Part shown: positions 7,757 to 15,461 of the stretch, piece after piece
How positions within the stretch are numbered: the first letter of the stretch is position 1
Layout: every line of letters begins with the position of its first letter
Assembly: GCA_900541975.1 (NCBI GenBank)
Contig: UQLR01000016.1
Coordinates: forward strand, 1-52,721
Source of the DNA: an uncultured Oscillospiraceae bacterium
GTDB lineage: Bacteria > Bacillota > Clostridia > Oscillospirales > Acutalibacteraceae
DNA length: 52,721 bases
Direction: 5' to 3'
The notes under the pieces: model-generated
Databases searched by the model: none
What the model was told of the DNA's origin: nothing
The model's input: only the letters and a program-made list of their open reading frames with translations
Position numbers and translations under genes: made by a program

Positions 7757-9005
7757 AAAAATTGCAGCTATATGCCTGATCGCATGCCTGCTTTTCTCTT
7801 TTGCAGCATGCAGTGCGGTCGACAGCCAGAAGGAATACCCTGTAACCATCGCCCACAGCGTGATCACACAGTCCCCCCAAAGCGTGATTACACTGTCTGA
7901 CAGCATTGCCGACATGCTGATCGCATGCGGCTACCAATCTAAAATCAAAGGCCGCTCTGACGCGTGCACGCAAAGCGTGCTGGAATCTGTACAATCTGTA
8001 GGCAGCAAAAGCGATCCGGACGCAAACAGCGTAATTCAGATAGCGCCTGATATTATTTTGGCAGACGATACCCTTTCCGCAGAAAAGCTTTCCATATTTG
8101 AAGATGCAGGGATCACCGTCCTTCGTATGGTTCCGGCCCAGACAAGGGAGGAGCTGACGTCCATGTATCAAAAGATCGGCGCCGTCATGGGAGGCAATAT
8201 TACAGGTGCAACGGTCGGTGAAAACGCCGCCAACGGTATCCTGACCTCCCTGGACGACAACGCGCGCCGTATACCGGAGGTCAGCGTTGTCAACACCGCC
8301 TGCTATTTGTTTAATATAGACGGTAGCGCTGTTACCGGCGATATGTTTGCAAACGAACTGTTTCAGGATGCGGGGGCTGTCAATATTGCCTCCGACCTGA
8401 CAGGCGGTACACTGGATTTCGCCACCCTTTCACAACAGGACCCCAAATACATTTTCTGCGCCGAGGGTATGAAGGAACAGCTTGCCCAAAATGACGATTA
8501 CAAAGAACTTACCGCCTATAAGCGCGGTAAAATTGTAGAAATCCCCGCCAGTCTTATAACACGGCAGGGTTCCAGCGCACTGGAGGCTGCAAAGCTGATG
8601 GCGGAAGCCATTTATCCCTCTCTGCGCAGCGGGCAGACAAGCGCAGACGGCAGCGTGGCGGACCAATACGGTATTACACTGCAGGAAGGCCTGACCTTTA
8701 CGCTCGGCGACGGATCAGACGACCCAGACGATAACGAAGACGGCAAGCGCGGGTCTATTCTTGCCATACAGCAGCGCCTGGACGACCTGGACTACTGGCC
8801 GCTGGACGAAATTACCGGCTATTTTGGCGAAACCACCGAAATCGTCGTGCGGGAATTTAAAGAAAACAACGGTCTGGACGGTACAGACGGTACAGTGGAT
8901 GAGCAAACGCTTCTGGTGCTCTTCTCCGACAGCGCAATCCAGCGGGAAACACCCGCCAGAGAAAAGGACGAAGCATCCACACAAACTGCGACAGGCACCG
9001 CTTAA
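7749..9005 (+). CDS. Lipoprotein: ABC-type binding-protein domain fused to a peptidoglycan-binding domain
   Basis: A signal peptide ends in the lipobox FAAC (Cys21), so this is a membrane-anchored lipoprotein. Residues ~30-290 resemble class III (TroA/BtuF-like) substrate-binding proteins for siderophores, haem or cobalamin: VITLSDSIADMLIACGYQSK, PDIILADDTLS, and a long linker helix. After an acidic linker (SDDPDDNEDG), residues ~335-400 form a PG_binding_1 domain (ILAIQQRLDDLDYW ... ITGYFGETTEIVVREFKENN ... GTVDEQTLLVLF). No permease or ATPase for such an importer is adjacent. The fusion suggests anchoring to the cell wall or a sensing role rather than plain import. The stop is followed by a terminator. 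Confidence 0.85.
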   Translation: MVKKIAAICLIACLLFSFAACSAVDSQKEYPVTIAHSVITQSPQSVITLSDSIADMLIACGYQSKIKGRSDACTQSVLESVQSVGSKSDPDANSVIQIAPDIILADDTLSAEKLSIFEDAGITVLRMVPAQTREELTSMYQKIGAVMGGNITGATVGENAANGILTSLDDNARRIPEVSVVNTACYLFNIDGSAVTGDMFANELFQDAGAVNIASDLTGGTLDFATLSQQDPKYIFCAEGMKEQLAQNDDYKELTAYKRGKIVEIPASLITRQGSSALEAAKLMAEAIYPSLRSGQTSADGSVADQYGITLQEGLTFTLGDGSDDPDDNEDGKRGSILAIQQRLDDLDYWPLDEITGYFGETTEIVVREFKENNGLDGTDGTVDEQTLLVLFSDSAIQRETPAREKDEASTQTATGTA

Positions 9006-9022
9006 TAAAACGTTTTCATAAA

Positions 9023-9048
9023 GGGACGCCGAACTGGCGTCTCTTTTT
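9023..9048 (+). terminator. Terminator after the binding-protein gene
   Basis: GGGACGCC (9023-9030) pairs with GGCGTCTC (9036-9043), followed by TTTTT (9044-9048). It closes the DUF815 operon. Confidence 0.85.
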
Positions 9049-9130
9049 ATAATACCGCATAATTGCCTCTGAAAGCCTGACAATACATTGTAAAATAAGC
9101 AAATTTCAAAACATGTTGTGAGGAGATCAA

Positions 9131-9574
9131 ATGGAAATATACCAGATTAAACAGAACAAAAAGCAGTTCCTTACCCTGCTGCTGCTTGCCGACGAGCAGG
9201 AAACCAGAATAAACAGTTACCTGGCGCGCGGAACCCTGTATGTTTTAGACGATAAAGGCGTGAAAGCTGTCTGTGTCGTCACCGACGAAGGAAATAAAAT
9301 TGCGGAAATTAAAAACCTTGCGGTAGACCCCGCCTGGCAAAAAAAAGGATACGGAAAGGCCATGATCCGTTATATTATACAGCGCTATAAAAAGGCATAC
9401 CGCATTTTACGGGTAGGCACCGGCGACACCCCGGCAACGGTTCCGTTTTACGAAAAATGCGGCTTTTGCAAAACCTTTTACATAAAAAATTTTTTTACAG
9501 ACAACTACGACCACCCTATATTTGAAGGCGGCAGGCAGCTTATTGATATGGTCTATCTTGAAATGAAGCTGTAA
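9131..9574 (+). CDS. GNAT-family N-acetyltransferase
   Basis: This 147-residue cytoplasmic acetyltransferase has the GNAT core. Beta-4 reads EIKNLAVDPAWQKKGYGKAM, where Q-K-K-G-Y-G-K is the acetyl-CoA pyrophosphate loop (about residues 70-80). It is followed by RVGTGDTPATVPFYEKCGF, the usual motif B region. The ribosome site is GTGAGGAG. It stands alone between a terminator and the convergent LysR gene. The acceptor substrate is unknown. Confidence 0.9.
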   Translation: MEIYQIKQNKKQFLTLLLLADEQETRINSYLARGTLYVLDDKGVKAVCVVTDEGNKIAEIKNLAVDPAWQKKGYGKAMIRYIIQRYKKAYRILRVGTGDTPATVPFYEKCGFCKTFYIKNFFTDNYDHPIFEGGRQLIDMVYLEMKL

Positions 9575-9706
9575 AAATTCACGGATTTCCGGTTCTCCAT
9601 TAGGGCAAACCGCTTCCCCATACATTGCAGCAATCTATCGCGTCCGGGCAATGCTGCTGTACAAAGCACAGATCCAATGGCACAAAAACGGCCCAATTTG
9701 CGGTGC

Positions 9707-10612
9707 TCAAATCTCTTTTGGCAGCGGCGCGGAAGACGCCTGCTGCATAAGGTCAAACACATGGCGGTAGTAAGAGGCAAAAACGCTTTTCTTCCGCCAC
9801 AAAAAGGTAAAATTGTGCGTAACAGAAAAATCCTGCAACGGAATTTTCACTAAAAGTCCCGCATCCAGCTCCGTTTGCACTACAGGCTGATAAAAAAAGG
9901 AAATCCCAATCCCTGCGCATACCATGGATTTTATAGCGTTTAAACTGCCCAGCTCTGTCAGCAGCCGAAAATCCTCTACCGTCAGGTTCCGTTCCTCCAG
10001 CGCGCGCTGCAGCACCTCGCGTGTACCGGAACCCGGCTCCCTAACCAAAAGCCGCTCTTCTAGTAAATCCTCCAGTTTTTGCACCGAACTGCAATGTGTA
10101 TTCCCAGGCGCACAGACCGCTAAATATTTCTCTGTCCGGTAGACCATGCTGTCATACGCCTGTTTTTGGAAAAAACCTTCCACAATTGCAAAGTCAATTT
10201 TTCCCTGATCAAGCAGCCGCAAAAGCTCCGACGTATTGGCCACCGTCATACAAAGTCGGGTATCCGGCTCGCGCTCCAGAAGGCGGGTCAACGGCTCCGG
10301 CATAATATATTCCCCAACTGTCAGCGTAGCCCCAAAGCATATCCGGCGACTGGACGCAAGCTGTGCAACTGTATCCTGCAAATGCTGCGCGTCATGGCGC
10401 ATTGTGGTAGCAGTCTGCAAAACCATACGCCCTGCTTCCGTCAGAAAAAGCTGTTTACCCACATGCTCAAACAATTTTGTCTTATATTGCCGTTCCAGCG
10501 CGTGTATATGCTGCGAAACGGCCGGCTGTGTAATATGCAGCCTCTTTGCTGCTTTTGTAAAATTCATGACTCTGCACACTTCTAAAAAGGTTTCTATACG
10601 AAAATCCAGCAT
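9707..10612 (-). CDS. LysR-family transcriptional regulator
   Basis: This 301-residue regulator has an N-terminal winged HTH (MLDFRIETFLEVCRVMNFTKAAKRLHITQPAVSQHI, shown in the first ~35 residues) and a periplasmic-binding-like effector domain. I placed the start at 10612 because a strong GGAGGAAAG site lies five bases upstream; a longer reading frame to 10636 lacks one. It is divergent from a YeiH-type exporter with a palindrome between them. By analogy with the YeiE/YeiH and CysL-type systems it probably controls that exporter, perhaps in response to sulfite or a related anion; this is inference. Confidence 0.93.
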   Translation of the reverse strand: MLDFRIETFLEVCRVMNFTKAAKRLHITQPAVSQHIHALERQYKTKLFEHVGKQLFLTEAGRMVLQTATTMRHDAQHLQDTVAQLASSRRICFGATLTVGEYIMPEPLTRLLEREPDTRLCMTVANTSELLRLLDQGKIDFAIVEGFFQKQAYDSMVYRTEKYLAVCAPGNTHCSSVQKLEDLLEERLLVREPGSGTREVLQRALEERNLTVEDFRLLTELGSLNAIKSMVCAGIGISFFYQPVVQTELDAGLLVKIPLQDFSVTHNFTFLWRKKSVFASYYRHVFDLMQQASSAPLPKEI

Positions 10613-10640
10613 AAACTTTCCTCCCAGCATAAGCATAACA

Positions 10641-10699
10641 TAAAATTATCATAAAATAAAGAATCATAATTTTACATAATGTCAAAAAAGCTGTATGAT
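10641..10699 (+). promoter_or_regulatory. YeiH promoter and putative LysR operator
   Basis: -35 TTTACA (10671-10676) and -10 TATGAT (10694-10699) are spaced by 17 bases. An inverted repeat TAAAATTAT (10641-10649) / ATAATTTTA (10666-10674) lies between the divergent genes, its right arm overlapping the -35. That is the usual position for a LysR activator site. Confidence 0.65.
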
Positions 10700-10752
10700 G
10701 GGGGTAAGAAAATAAAAGGAAATCTATGGAATCCTGTCAGGAGGAATTGCAC

Positions 10753-11781
10753 ATGCGCACCATACAAAAACTTGGTCCCGGTCTTTTGCTATGTCTGGCT
10801 ATCGCCATTCCCTGTTGGCTTCTGGGTACGGTACTTCCCATTGTTGGCGGCCCGGTATTCGCTATTCTGGCCGGCATGGTTATCACGCTGTTTTATAAGC
10901 AAAAGACAGCCACGCAGGCCGGCATTGCCTACACCTCAAAAAAAATTTTGCAGCTTGCCGTCATCCTGCTGGGCTTTGGCCTGAACCTTTCTGAAATCGC
11001 CCGGGTAGGGGCTTCCTCGCTTCCGATCATCCTCTCTACCGTCTCCACTTCTTTGCTCATGTCGTTTCTGCTCTGCAAGCTTATGCGCGCATCGGCAAAT
11101 ATTTCCGTTTTGGTAGGCGTTGGCTCCTCTATTTGCGGCGGTTCTGCCATTGCGGCAACAGCACCGGTTATCGGCGCGGACGATGAAGAAATTGCGCAAT
11201 CCATATCGGTCATTTTTCTGTTCAACGTCATCGCAGCCTTAATCTTTCCCACATTGGGCAGCATGCTTGGCCTTTCCAACGAAGGCTTTGGCCTGTTTGC
11301 CGGCACAGCCGTTAACGATACTTCGTCTGTTACCGCCGCCGCCTCTGCCTGGGATGGCATACATCCCGGCGCAAACACACTGGAGCAGGCCACAATCGTC
11401 AAACTGACCCGCACACTGGCAATTATCCCCATTACGCTTATCTTAGCGTTGTGGCGCATGGCCCGGGCAAAAAAAGCCGGATATACGCAAAAAAACGATT
11501 TTAATATCAAAAAGGTGTTTCCCTTTTTTATCCTGTTTTTTATCCTGGCCTCTTTGATTACAACGATTTCCGTATCCGCCGGCGCCAGTGCTTCGTTCTT
11601 CCAACCATTTAAAGAACTGTCTAAATTTCTGATTATTATGGCTATGGCGGCAATCGGTTTAAACACCGACATTGTCAAACTTGTAAAGACCGGCGGAAAA
11701 CCTATTTTTACGGGTTTTTGCTGCTGGGTTGCAATTGCGGTGGTCAGCCTTTTTATGCAGCATGCCCTTGGCGTCTGGTAA
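10753..11781 (+). CDS. YeiH/UPF0324-family putative sulfate or sulfite exporter
   Basis: This polytopic inner-membrane protein of 342 residues has about ten hydrophobic helices. Family features are the early segment [17 protein letters not shown] and [12 protein letters not shown], a [15 protein letters not shown] motif near residue 130, and [15 protein letters not shown] near 190. The family (conserved hypothetical protein 698) is thought to export sulfur oxyanions. ATG 10753 has an AGGAGG eight bases upstream; an in-frame ATG at 10726 also has an AAAGGA site, so nine extra residues are possible. The divergent LysR gene is the likely regulator. A long terminator follows. Confidence 0.9.
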   Translation: MRTIQKLGPGLLLCLAIAIPCWLLGTVLPIVGGPVFAILAGMVITLFYKQKTATQAGIAYTSKKILQLAVILLGFGLNLSEIARVGASSLPIILSTVSTSLLMSFLLCKLMRASANISVLVGVGSSICGGSAIAATAPVIGADDEEIAQSISVIFLFNVIAALIFPTLGSMLGLSNEGFGLFAGTAVNDTSSVTAAASAWDGIHPGANTLEQATIVKLTRTLAIIPITLILALWRMARAKKAGYTQKNDFNIKKVFPFFILFFILASLITTISVSAGASASFFQPFKELSKFLIIMAMAAIGLNTDIVKLVKTGGKPIFTGFCCWVAIAVVSLFMQHALGVW

Positions 11782-11801
11782 ACGTTTATGTATAATTTTT
11801 A

Positions 11802-11845
11802 ACAGAGCAGGCGCCTACCTTTTGGTAGGCGCCTGCTCTGTTTTT
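11802..11845. terminator. Strong bidirectional terminator between convergent genes
   Basis: A perfect 18-bp stem (11802-11819 with 11824-11841, loop TTTT) is flanked by a T-run on the right, with a weaker counterpart TTAAAAATT on the left. It serves the YeiH gene from the left and the convergent hypothetical gene from the right. Confidence 0.92.
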
Positions 11846-11851
11846 CTTTCA

Positions 11852-12223
11852 TTAACTGTCTGCCTTTTCATACACGGTAATCACCAAACCGCCGACCCCG
11901 TTATATTGCGTGTAAAGCACGCCCTCCTGGTCGATAAAGGCCTGGGTCGCCCCATCCATTTTACAGAGGACCTCCCATCCGTTTACCGTATAGCTTCCCG
12001 TCCCTGCGCTTTGCTCGCGGATCAGCATGGTAAAGCTTCCGTCCGCTGTAAAGCAGTATGAGACGCCGCTGTTTAAGGCAACCTCCGGCGCATCTTGCCC
12101 ATCCACTGTGGCAGACACAGGCGACCATACGCCGGCAAGCGCCGCCTGCTGCACCGGCGTGTTTTCCTGCCCGCCTGCAAGTGAAACGCTGCTCTCTTTG
12201 TTTGTACGCCGGCCTGCAATCAC
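11852..12223 (-). CDS. Hypothetical protein, lipocalin-like beta pattern
   Basis: I do not recognise this gene as a named family. The 123-residue product has an alternating beta pattern (GVWSPVSATVDGQ, YCFTADGSFTMLI, GTGSYTVNGWEV, GGLVITVYE) like that of small lipocalin-like domains often found in clostridial lipoproteins. It has no signal peptide or lipobox here. I propose a GTG start at 12221-12223 because AAGGAAGG lies seven bases before it. A longer frame starting at 12277 would overlap the HD-hydrolase gene by 20 bases and has no good ribosome site. It could be a decayed lipoprotein that lost its export signal. Confidence 0.55.
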   Translation of the reverse strand: MIAGRRTNKESSVSLAGGQENTPVQQAALAGVWSPVSATVDGQDAPEVALNSGVSYCFTADGSFTMLIREQSAGTGSYTVNGWEVLCKMDGATQAFIDQEGVLYTQYNGVGGLVITVYEKADS

Positions 12224-12257
12224 ATTGCAGCCTTCCTTTCGGCACATAACGCCTGTT

Positions 12258-12917
12258 CTACAAAAGTTGCTGTTCATTAATTACCAGCTTAAATTTCAAT
12301 TGCAGCCGCTGCGCGGCTTTTCGGCAAAGCACCATGCGGTTTAAAAAGATTTCAAAATAGTTCATTACCGAACAAACCTGTGTGTCTATTTTCAGGCGCA
12401 GTTCAATTTCCGTACACGCCTCATTAATATGAAGCCTGGATTCCACAACAGAGTAATTGACCCTGTCGTGTATGTCGAAGGTCGCAATGTCGCTGTTTCG
12501 CACACGGGAGCGGCGTACGTCGCTCTTATCCGCTAAAATTAACGCTGCGCATACTGGGTTAACTGCATAAGCAGTTCCCTCGTCATGGTTGCCGATCGCC
12601 GTAATAATGGTGGCTATATCCTTTGGACTTGCGTCCATATGGTCCAAGATCCTGAACGCCATAACAGCGCCGCTTTGCGCATGGTCCACCCGGTTGACAA
12701 CATTTCCAATATCGTGCAAAAATCCCGCAATCTGTGCAAGCTCAGCCTCGCGCTCCGAGTAACCCAGTGTCAGTAAAATATAGCGTGCAGTAGCCGCAAC
12801 TTTTGTCACATGAGCATAGCTGTGCTCGGTATAGCCCATTGCAATCAACGATTCATCTGCTTTTTCAATATACGTGCGGATCTCTTCACTCTCCCGCACC
12901 TGCGCAAAGGTAATCAA
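12258..12917 (-). CDS. HD-domain phosphohydrolase
   Basis: This 219-residue cytoplasmic protein has an HD domain: the first His in EHSYAHVTKV (near 37), the HD pair in AGFLHDIGNVV (near 68), and later His/Asp ligands in IGNHDEGTAY and LADKSDVRRS. Such proteins hydrolyse phosphoesters of nucleotides or cyclic nucleotides. The KSDVRRSRVR segment after the HD core and the C-terminal half with amphipathic strands resemble a clostridial subgroup with no assigned substrate. It precedes the flavodoxin-like gene's stop by 22 bases and may share its transcript. Confidence 0.87.
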   Translation of the reverse strand: MITFAQVRESEEIRTYIEKADESLIAMGYTEHSYAHVTKVAATARYILLTLGYSEREAELAQIAGFLHDIGNVVNRVDHAQSGAVMAFRILDHMDASPKDIATIITAIGNHDEGTAYAVNPVCAALILADKSDVRRSRVRNSDIATFDIHDRVNYSVVESRLHINEACTEIELRLKIDTQVCSVMNYFEIFLNRMVLCRKAAQRLQLKFKLVINEQQLL

Positions 12918-12939
12918 ACGCCTTCATCTCCGTTTCCGT

Positions 12940-13440
12940 TTACATACCGCCGTTTTGGGATCCGGTCTGCATTTCCTGTGCAAAGTGCGCAATGGCCGCA
13001 TTATCCAGCCGCACGGGAGGCCCGCCCTTGCCCTGCAGTTTTGTAACCATCCCGGCAACCAGTCTGTCCATACCCCTTAAACGGTCAGGTTCCAGTTCAC
13101 CGCCAAAGCCGGTGCAGATAAGCGCATGCGTGCGCAGGCTTTGTGGAAAATTTGCTCTAAAATAGTTTTCCATATTTGCCTGGTCTGTAAAAGCGCTGCA
13201 TAAAAACAACCCCAGCCTTTTCTGTATAAGTACGGCCTCGTTTACAGCCATAAAACGGCGCAACGGCTTTTGTACACGCCCCATACGTATACTGCCGCCC
13301 AAAATCACAGTGTCATAGGAAGCCAACGCACAGCCGCATCGGGCAAGATCTGCTGCATCGGCGCCAAGCAGATCTTTCAGCCTTTGTACACATTTTTGTA
13401 CGGTTCCCGTTTTTGTTGTATACAAAATTATCGTTTTCAT
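12940..13440 (-). CDS. Flavodoxin-domain protein (HemG/flavodoxin_5 type)
   Basis: This 166-residue protein opens with MKTIILYTTKTGTVQKCV, the phosphate-binding loop of flavodoxins (T-x-T-G-T at about 8-12), followed by the VILGGSIRMGRV loop (near 48) that packs on FMN. This fits the flavodoxin_5 family, which includes HemG-like protoporphyrinogen oxidases. An anaerobe without visible haem genes nearby more likely uses it as an electron carrier or a flavin-dependent reductase. The ribosome site is GGAGGCATCTGC. Confidence 0.88.
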   Translation of the reverse strand: MKTIILYTTKTGTVQKCVQRLKDLLGADAADLARCGCALASYDTVILGGSIRMGRVQKPLRRFMAVNEAVLIQKRLGLFLCSAFTDQANMENYFRANFPQSLRTHALICTGFGGELEPDRLRGMDRLVAGMVTKLQGKGGPPVRLDNAAIAHFAQEMQTGSQNGGM

Positions 13441-13517
13441 GCAGATGCCTCCTTATATTTCACAAAGTTATCATACCACCCTTGTCTGATACAGGCAAGA
13501 AAAATTCCCTTTACAAA

Positions 13518-13549
13518 CAGGCGCGCCGCCTAAATACGCGGCGCGCCTG
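13518..13549 (-). terminator. GC-rich hairpin after the small 38-residue ORF
   Basis: CAGGCGCGCCGC (13518-13529) pairs with GCGGCGCGCCTG (13538-13549) over 12 bases. On the minus strand it is followed by TTTGTAAAGGG, a weak U-tract. It probably ends the transcript of the small ORF at 13566-13682. Confidence 0.6.
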
Positions 13550-13565
13550 TTTCATACTGTTTCTT

Positions 13566-13682
13566 TTATCCATGCGTCCTCTTTTTGCGATATACACCCA
13601 CAGGCCGCCTGCGCTTTTTCATCATTTTTAAAATTTCATCCACTGCTTGGATCACAAATAAAAATAAACATACCTCCAGCAT
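13566..13682 (-). CDS. Small basic membrane-type peptide (38 residues)
   Basis: This short ORF was found by reading the gap between the WYL and flavodoxin genes. The ATG at 13682 is preceded by a near-ideal AAAGGAGGGG site seven bases away. The product is hydrophobic at residues 2-13 (LEVCLFLFVIQA), then strongly basic (KMMKKRRRP ... YRKKRTHG). A TATTAT -10-like box lies upstream near 13705-13711 and a strong hairpin closes it. The layout of a good ribosome site, an ORF and a terminator supports expression. It might be a small membrane peptide or a type I toxin-like peptide. No homologue is recognised. Confidence 0.5.
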   Translation of the reverse strand: MLEVCLFLFVIQAVDEILKMMKKRRRPVGVYRKKRTHG

Positions 13683-13751
13683 AGATTCCCCTCCTTTACC
13701 GCTATAATAGCACATATCCTGTCCTATAAAACGGTCTATGAGAGAAAATCG

Positions 13752-14756
13752 TTACTTATACTGCTTCATTGTCTTTTTCATTTGTTTTTTAAACTGCTTG
13801 ACTACATTTTGCGGGGACAGAATCTGTACATCCTCCCCCAAAGCAAACAGCCATGCAAAAAACTGTGGGCTGGTTATAACCTTAACCTGGATCACAAACG
13901 CGTCGTGTCCATCCTGTGTTAAAGAAATATCTTTTCCAAAGCGGTCCACCACTACACCAATTTTATCATTTTTAAAACGCAGTTTAACCTGCTCTTCTTC
14001 TCCGCCAAACATACCAAATGTCTTTTTTACATATTCTGCTATATTAAACTTATCAAACACATACCGTCCGTCTCGGTCATCCTGTGTGATTTCAATCGAC
14101 TGCATTTTGTCCACGCGGTAATGCTTCATTTTCTTTGCCGCACTGTCGTAGCCTACTAAATAATAATTTTCATCATCCCATGTCAGCGCCCAGGGGCTTA
14201 CAACATATTTTTCGCCGTTTCTGCGGTAACGCTTTTTCAACTTGTCTCTGGTCGTAAAAGACACTGCCCATTCAAAGTAATAAAAGGCAGCCTGTTTTCC
14301 CTGCGAAATAGCAGTATGCAGCTTGTCTACATTATAGTAAATGCTTTCATTCATGGTTTTAACACGGTTTGCCACAACAACCTGTCTTTGCAACTGTCCG
14401 GCCTGATACGCGCTTGCAAGCCCCTCTATCTTTTTAATCAGCTCGTTTGATTTTTTATGTGTAATAAATTTAGAGGCCTGCACGGCGTCTACCAAAAGCT
14501 TTAATTCCGGCAGTTCAAAGGTACGGTTTGCAATATAATACGCATAGCCCTTTCCCTTGCGCATTTCCACATCTATGCCATAAACGCGCAGCGCTTCCAG
14601 ATCATCGTAAATACTTTTCCGCTCTGCCGTTATACCGTAAGCCTGCAGCTCCTGCAAAATCTGTGCCAGTGTAATGGCGTGCGCATCGTCGGTTCTTTCC
14701 TGCAAAATCTTCAGCAAATATAAAAGTTTTAATTTCTGGTTTGGACTTTTGGGCAT
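13752..14756 (-). CDS. WYL-domain transcriptional regulator
   Basis: This 334-residue regulator has an N-terminal winged HTH of the DeoR/HTH_11 type (QKLKLLYLLKILQE ... ITAERKSIYDDLEALRVYG, about 5-70). A WYL ligand-sensing domain follows (AAFYYFEWAV and VSPWALTWDDENYYLVGYD, about 190-245), then a WCX C-terminal extension. WYL domains bind small ligands or nucleic acids and often respond to DNA damage or phage. I chose ATG 14756 for its AAGGAGG site; a longer frame reaches 14876 without one. No obvious target gene adjoins it. Confidence 0.9.
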   Translation of the reverse strand: MPKSPNQKLKLLYLLKILQERTDDAHAITLAQILQELQAYGITAERKSIYDDLEALRVYGIDVEMRKGKGYAYYIANRTFELPELKLLVDAVQASKFITHKKSNELIKKIEGLASAYQAGQLQRQVVVANRVKTMNESIYYNVDKLHTAISQGKQAAFYYFEWAVSFTTRDKLKKRYRRNGEKYVVSPWALTWDDENYYLVGYDSAAKKMKHYRVDKMQSIEITQDDRDGRYVFDKFNIAEYVKKTFGMFGGEEEQVKLRFKNDKIGVVVDRFGKDISLTQDGHDAFVIQVKVITSPQFFAWLFALGEDVQILSPQNVVKQFKKQMKKTMKQYK

Positions 14757-14935
14757 GGTACGTTCCTCCTTTTTTCCGTGTATCCCACTGTTTCTTTTTT
14801 CTTTGGAAACTATCTTCGTCTGCCTTCCTTTGCCGCACGCGGCAACCATCTTATTTATAGCATAATCTTTCGGCAAGCGTCAACCAAACATTTGTTAATA
14901 AAAACAGAAATTATTCCTGTATTTATAAAATGGGC

Positions 14936-14964
14936 TTGCAAACAACAAAATATTGTTATATAAT
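14936..14964 (+). promoter_or_regulatory. Promoter of the small NRDD-like gene
   Basis: -35 TTGCAA (14936-14941) and a perfect -10 TATAAT (14959-14964) are separated by 17 bases. The leader to the ATG at 15011 is about 40 bases with a GAGGAGGAAG site. Confidence 0.8.
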
Positions 14965-15010
14965 AGACCCGAAGACGCAATATATTGATTTTAAAAGAGG
15001 AGGAAGAAGC

Positions 15011-15289
15011 ATGATCGCAGTAAATGTAACCGGTGGAGAGCTTTCGCAGAAAGAAATTGATCTGTACATCGACCACAGCCAGAAGAAATATCCTGAAAGA
15101 AAGATAGAATCCATGGATATCCACCTTGACGGGGAATATGTTGACCTTACCTGCCATTTTGAAACAGTCCCAATCGAACGCATCCGCCGAATTACCGGTT
15201 ATCTGGTCGGTACGCTGGATCGTTTTAACAACGCAAAAAGGGCAGAAGTCGACGACCGCGTAAAGCACAGCATTTGTTGTGATATATGA
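15011..15289 (+). CDS. Small protein with an anaerobic ribonucleotide reductase (NrdD) C-terminal-like motif
   Basis: This 92-residue protein contains the segment RIRRITGYLVGTLDRFNNAK followed by RAEVDDRVKH (about 55-85). This strongly resembles the C-terminal end of class III ribonucleotide reductases, where the glycyl-radical loop lies next to this motif. The zinc-binding CxxC pairs of NrdD are absent and the first 50 residues do not match NrdD. Such stand-alone small proteins occur in Clostridia and are often annotated as the reductase itself, but they cannot be catalytic. It may regulate or structurally mimic NrdD. It has its own consensus promoter and a GAGGAGG site. Confidence 0.75.
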   Translation: MIAVNVTGGELSQKEIDLYIDHSQKKYPERKIESMDIHLDGEYVDLTCHFETVPIERIRRITGYLVGTLDRFNNAKRAEVDDRVKHSICCDI

Positions 15290-15360
15290 TTAATAACCTT
15301 CCATCTCATGCTGAAAAATTGTTACAGAAACAGAAAAACCGCGATTAAACCGCCATTTGT

Positions 15361-15389
15361 TTGACAGAATAAAAAAAGCAGTATATAAT
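15361..15389 (+). promoter_or_regulatory. Consensus promoter of the DUF6465 gene
   Basis: A perfect -35 TTGACA (15361-15366), 17-base spacer and perfect -10 TATAAT (15384-15389). It implies strong constitutive expression of the following gene. Confidence 0.9.
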
Positions 15390-15461
15390 AGCTGCGTGGT
15401 AAAACCGCATATTAAAAAGCTAAAATTGCGATTTTTATATTCTGAAAGAAGGTATGTTAAG

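Noticed and set aside
11961..12245. Alternative minus-strand frame of ~94 codons overlapping the hypothetical lipocalin-like gene
   Set aside because: Very Arg/Cys-rich with no domain pattern; the other frame has the beta-strand pattern and the well-placed AAGGAAGG site.
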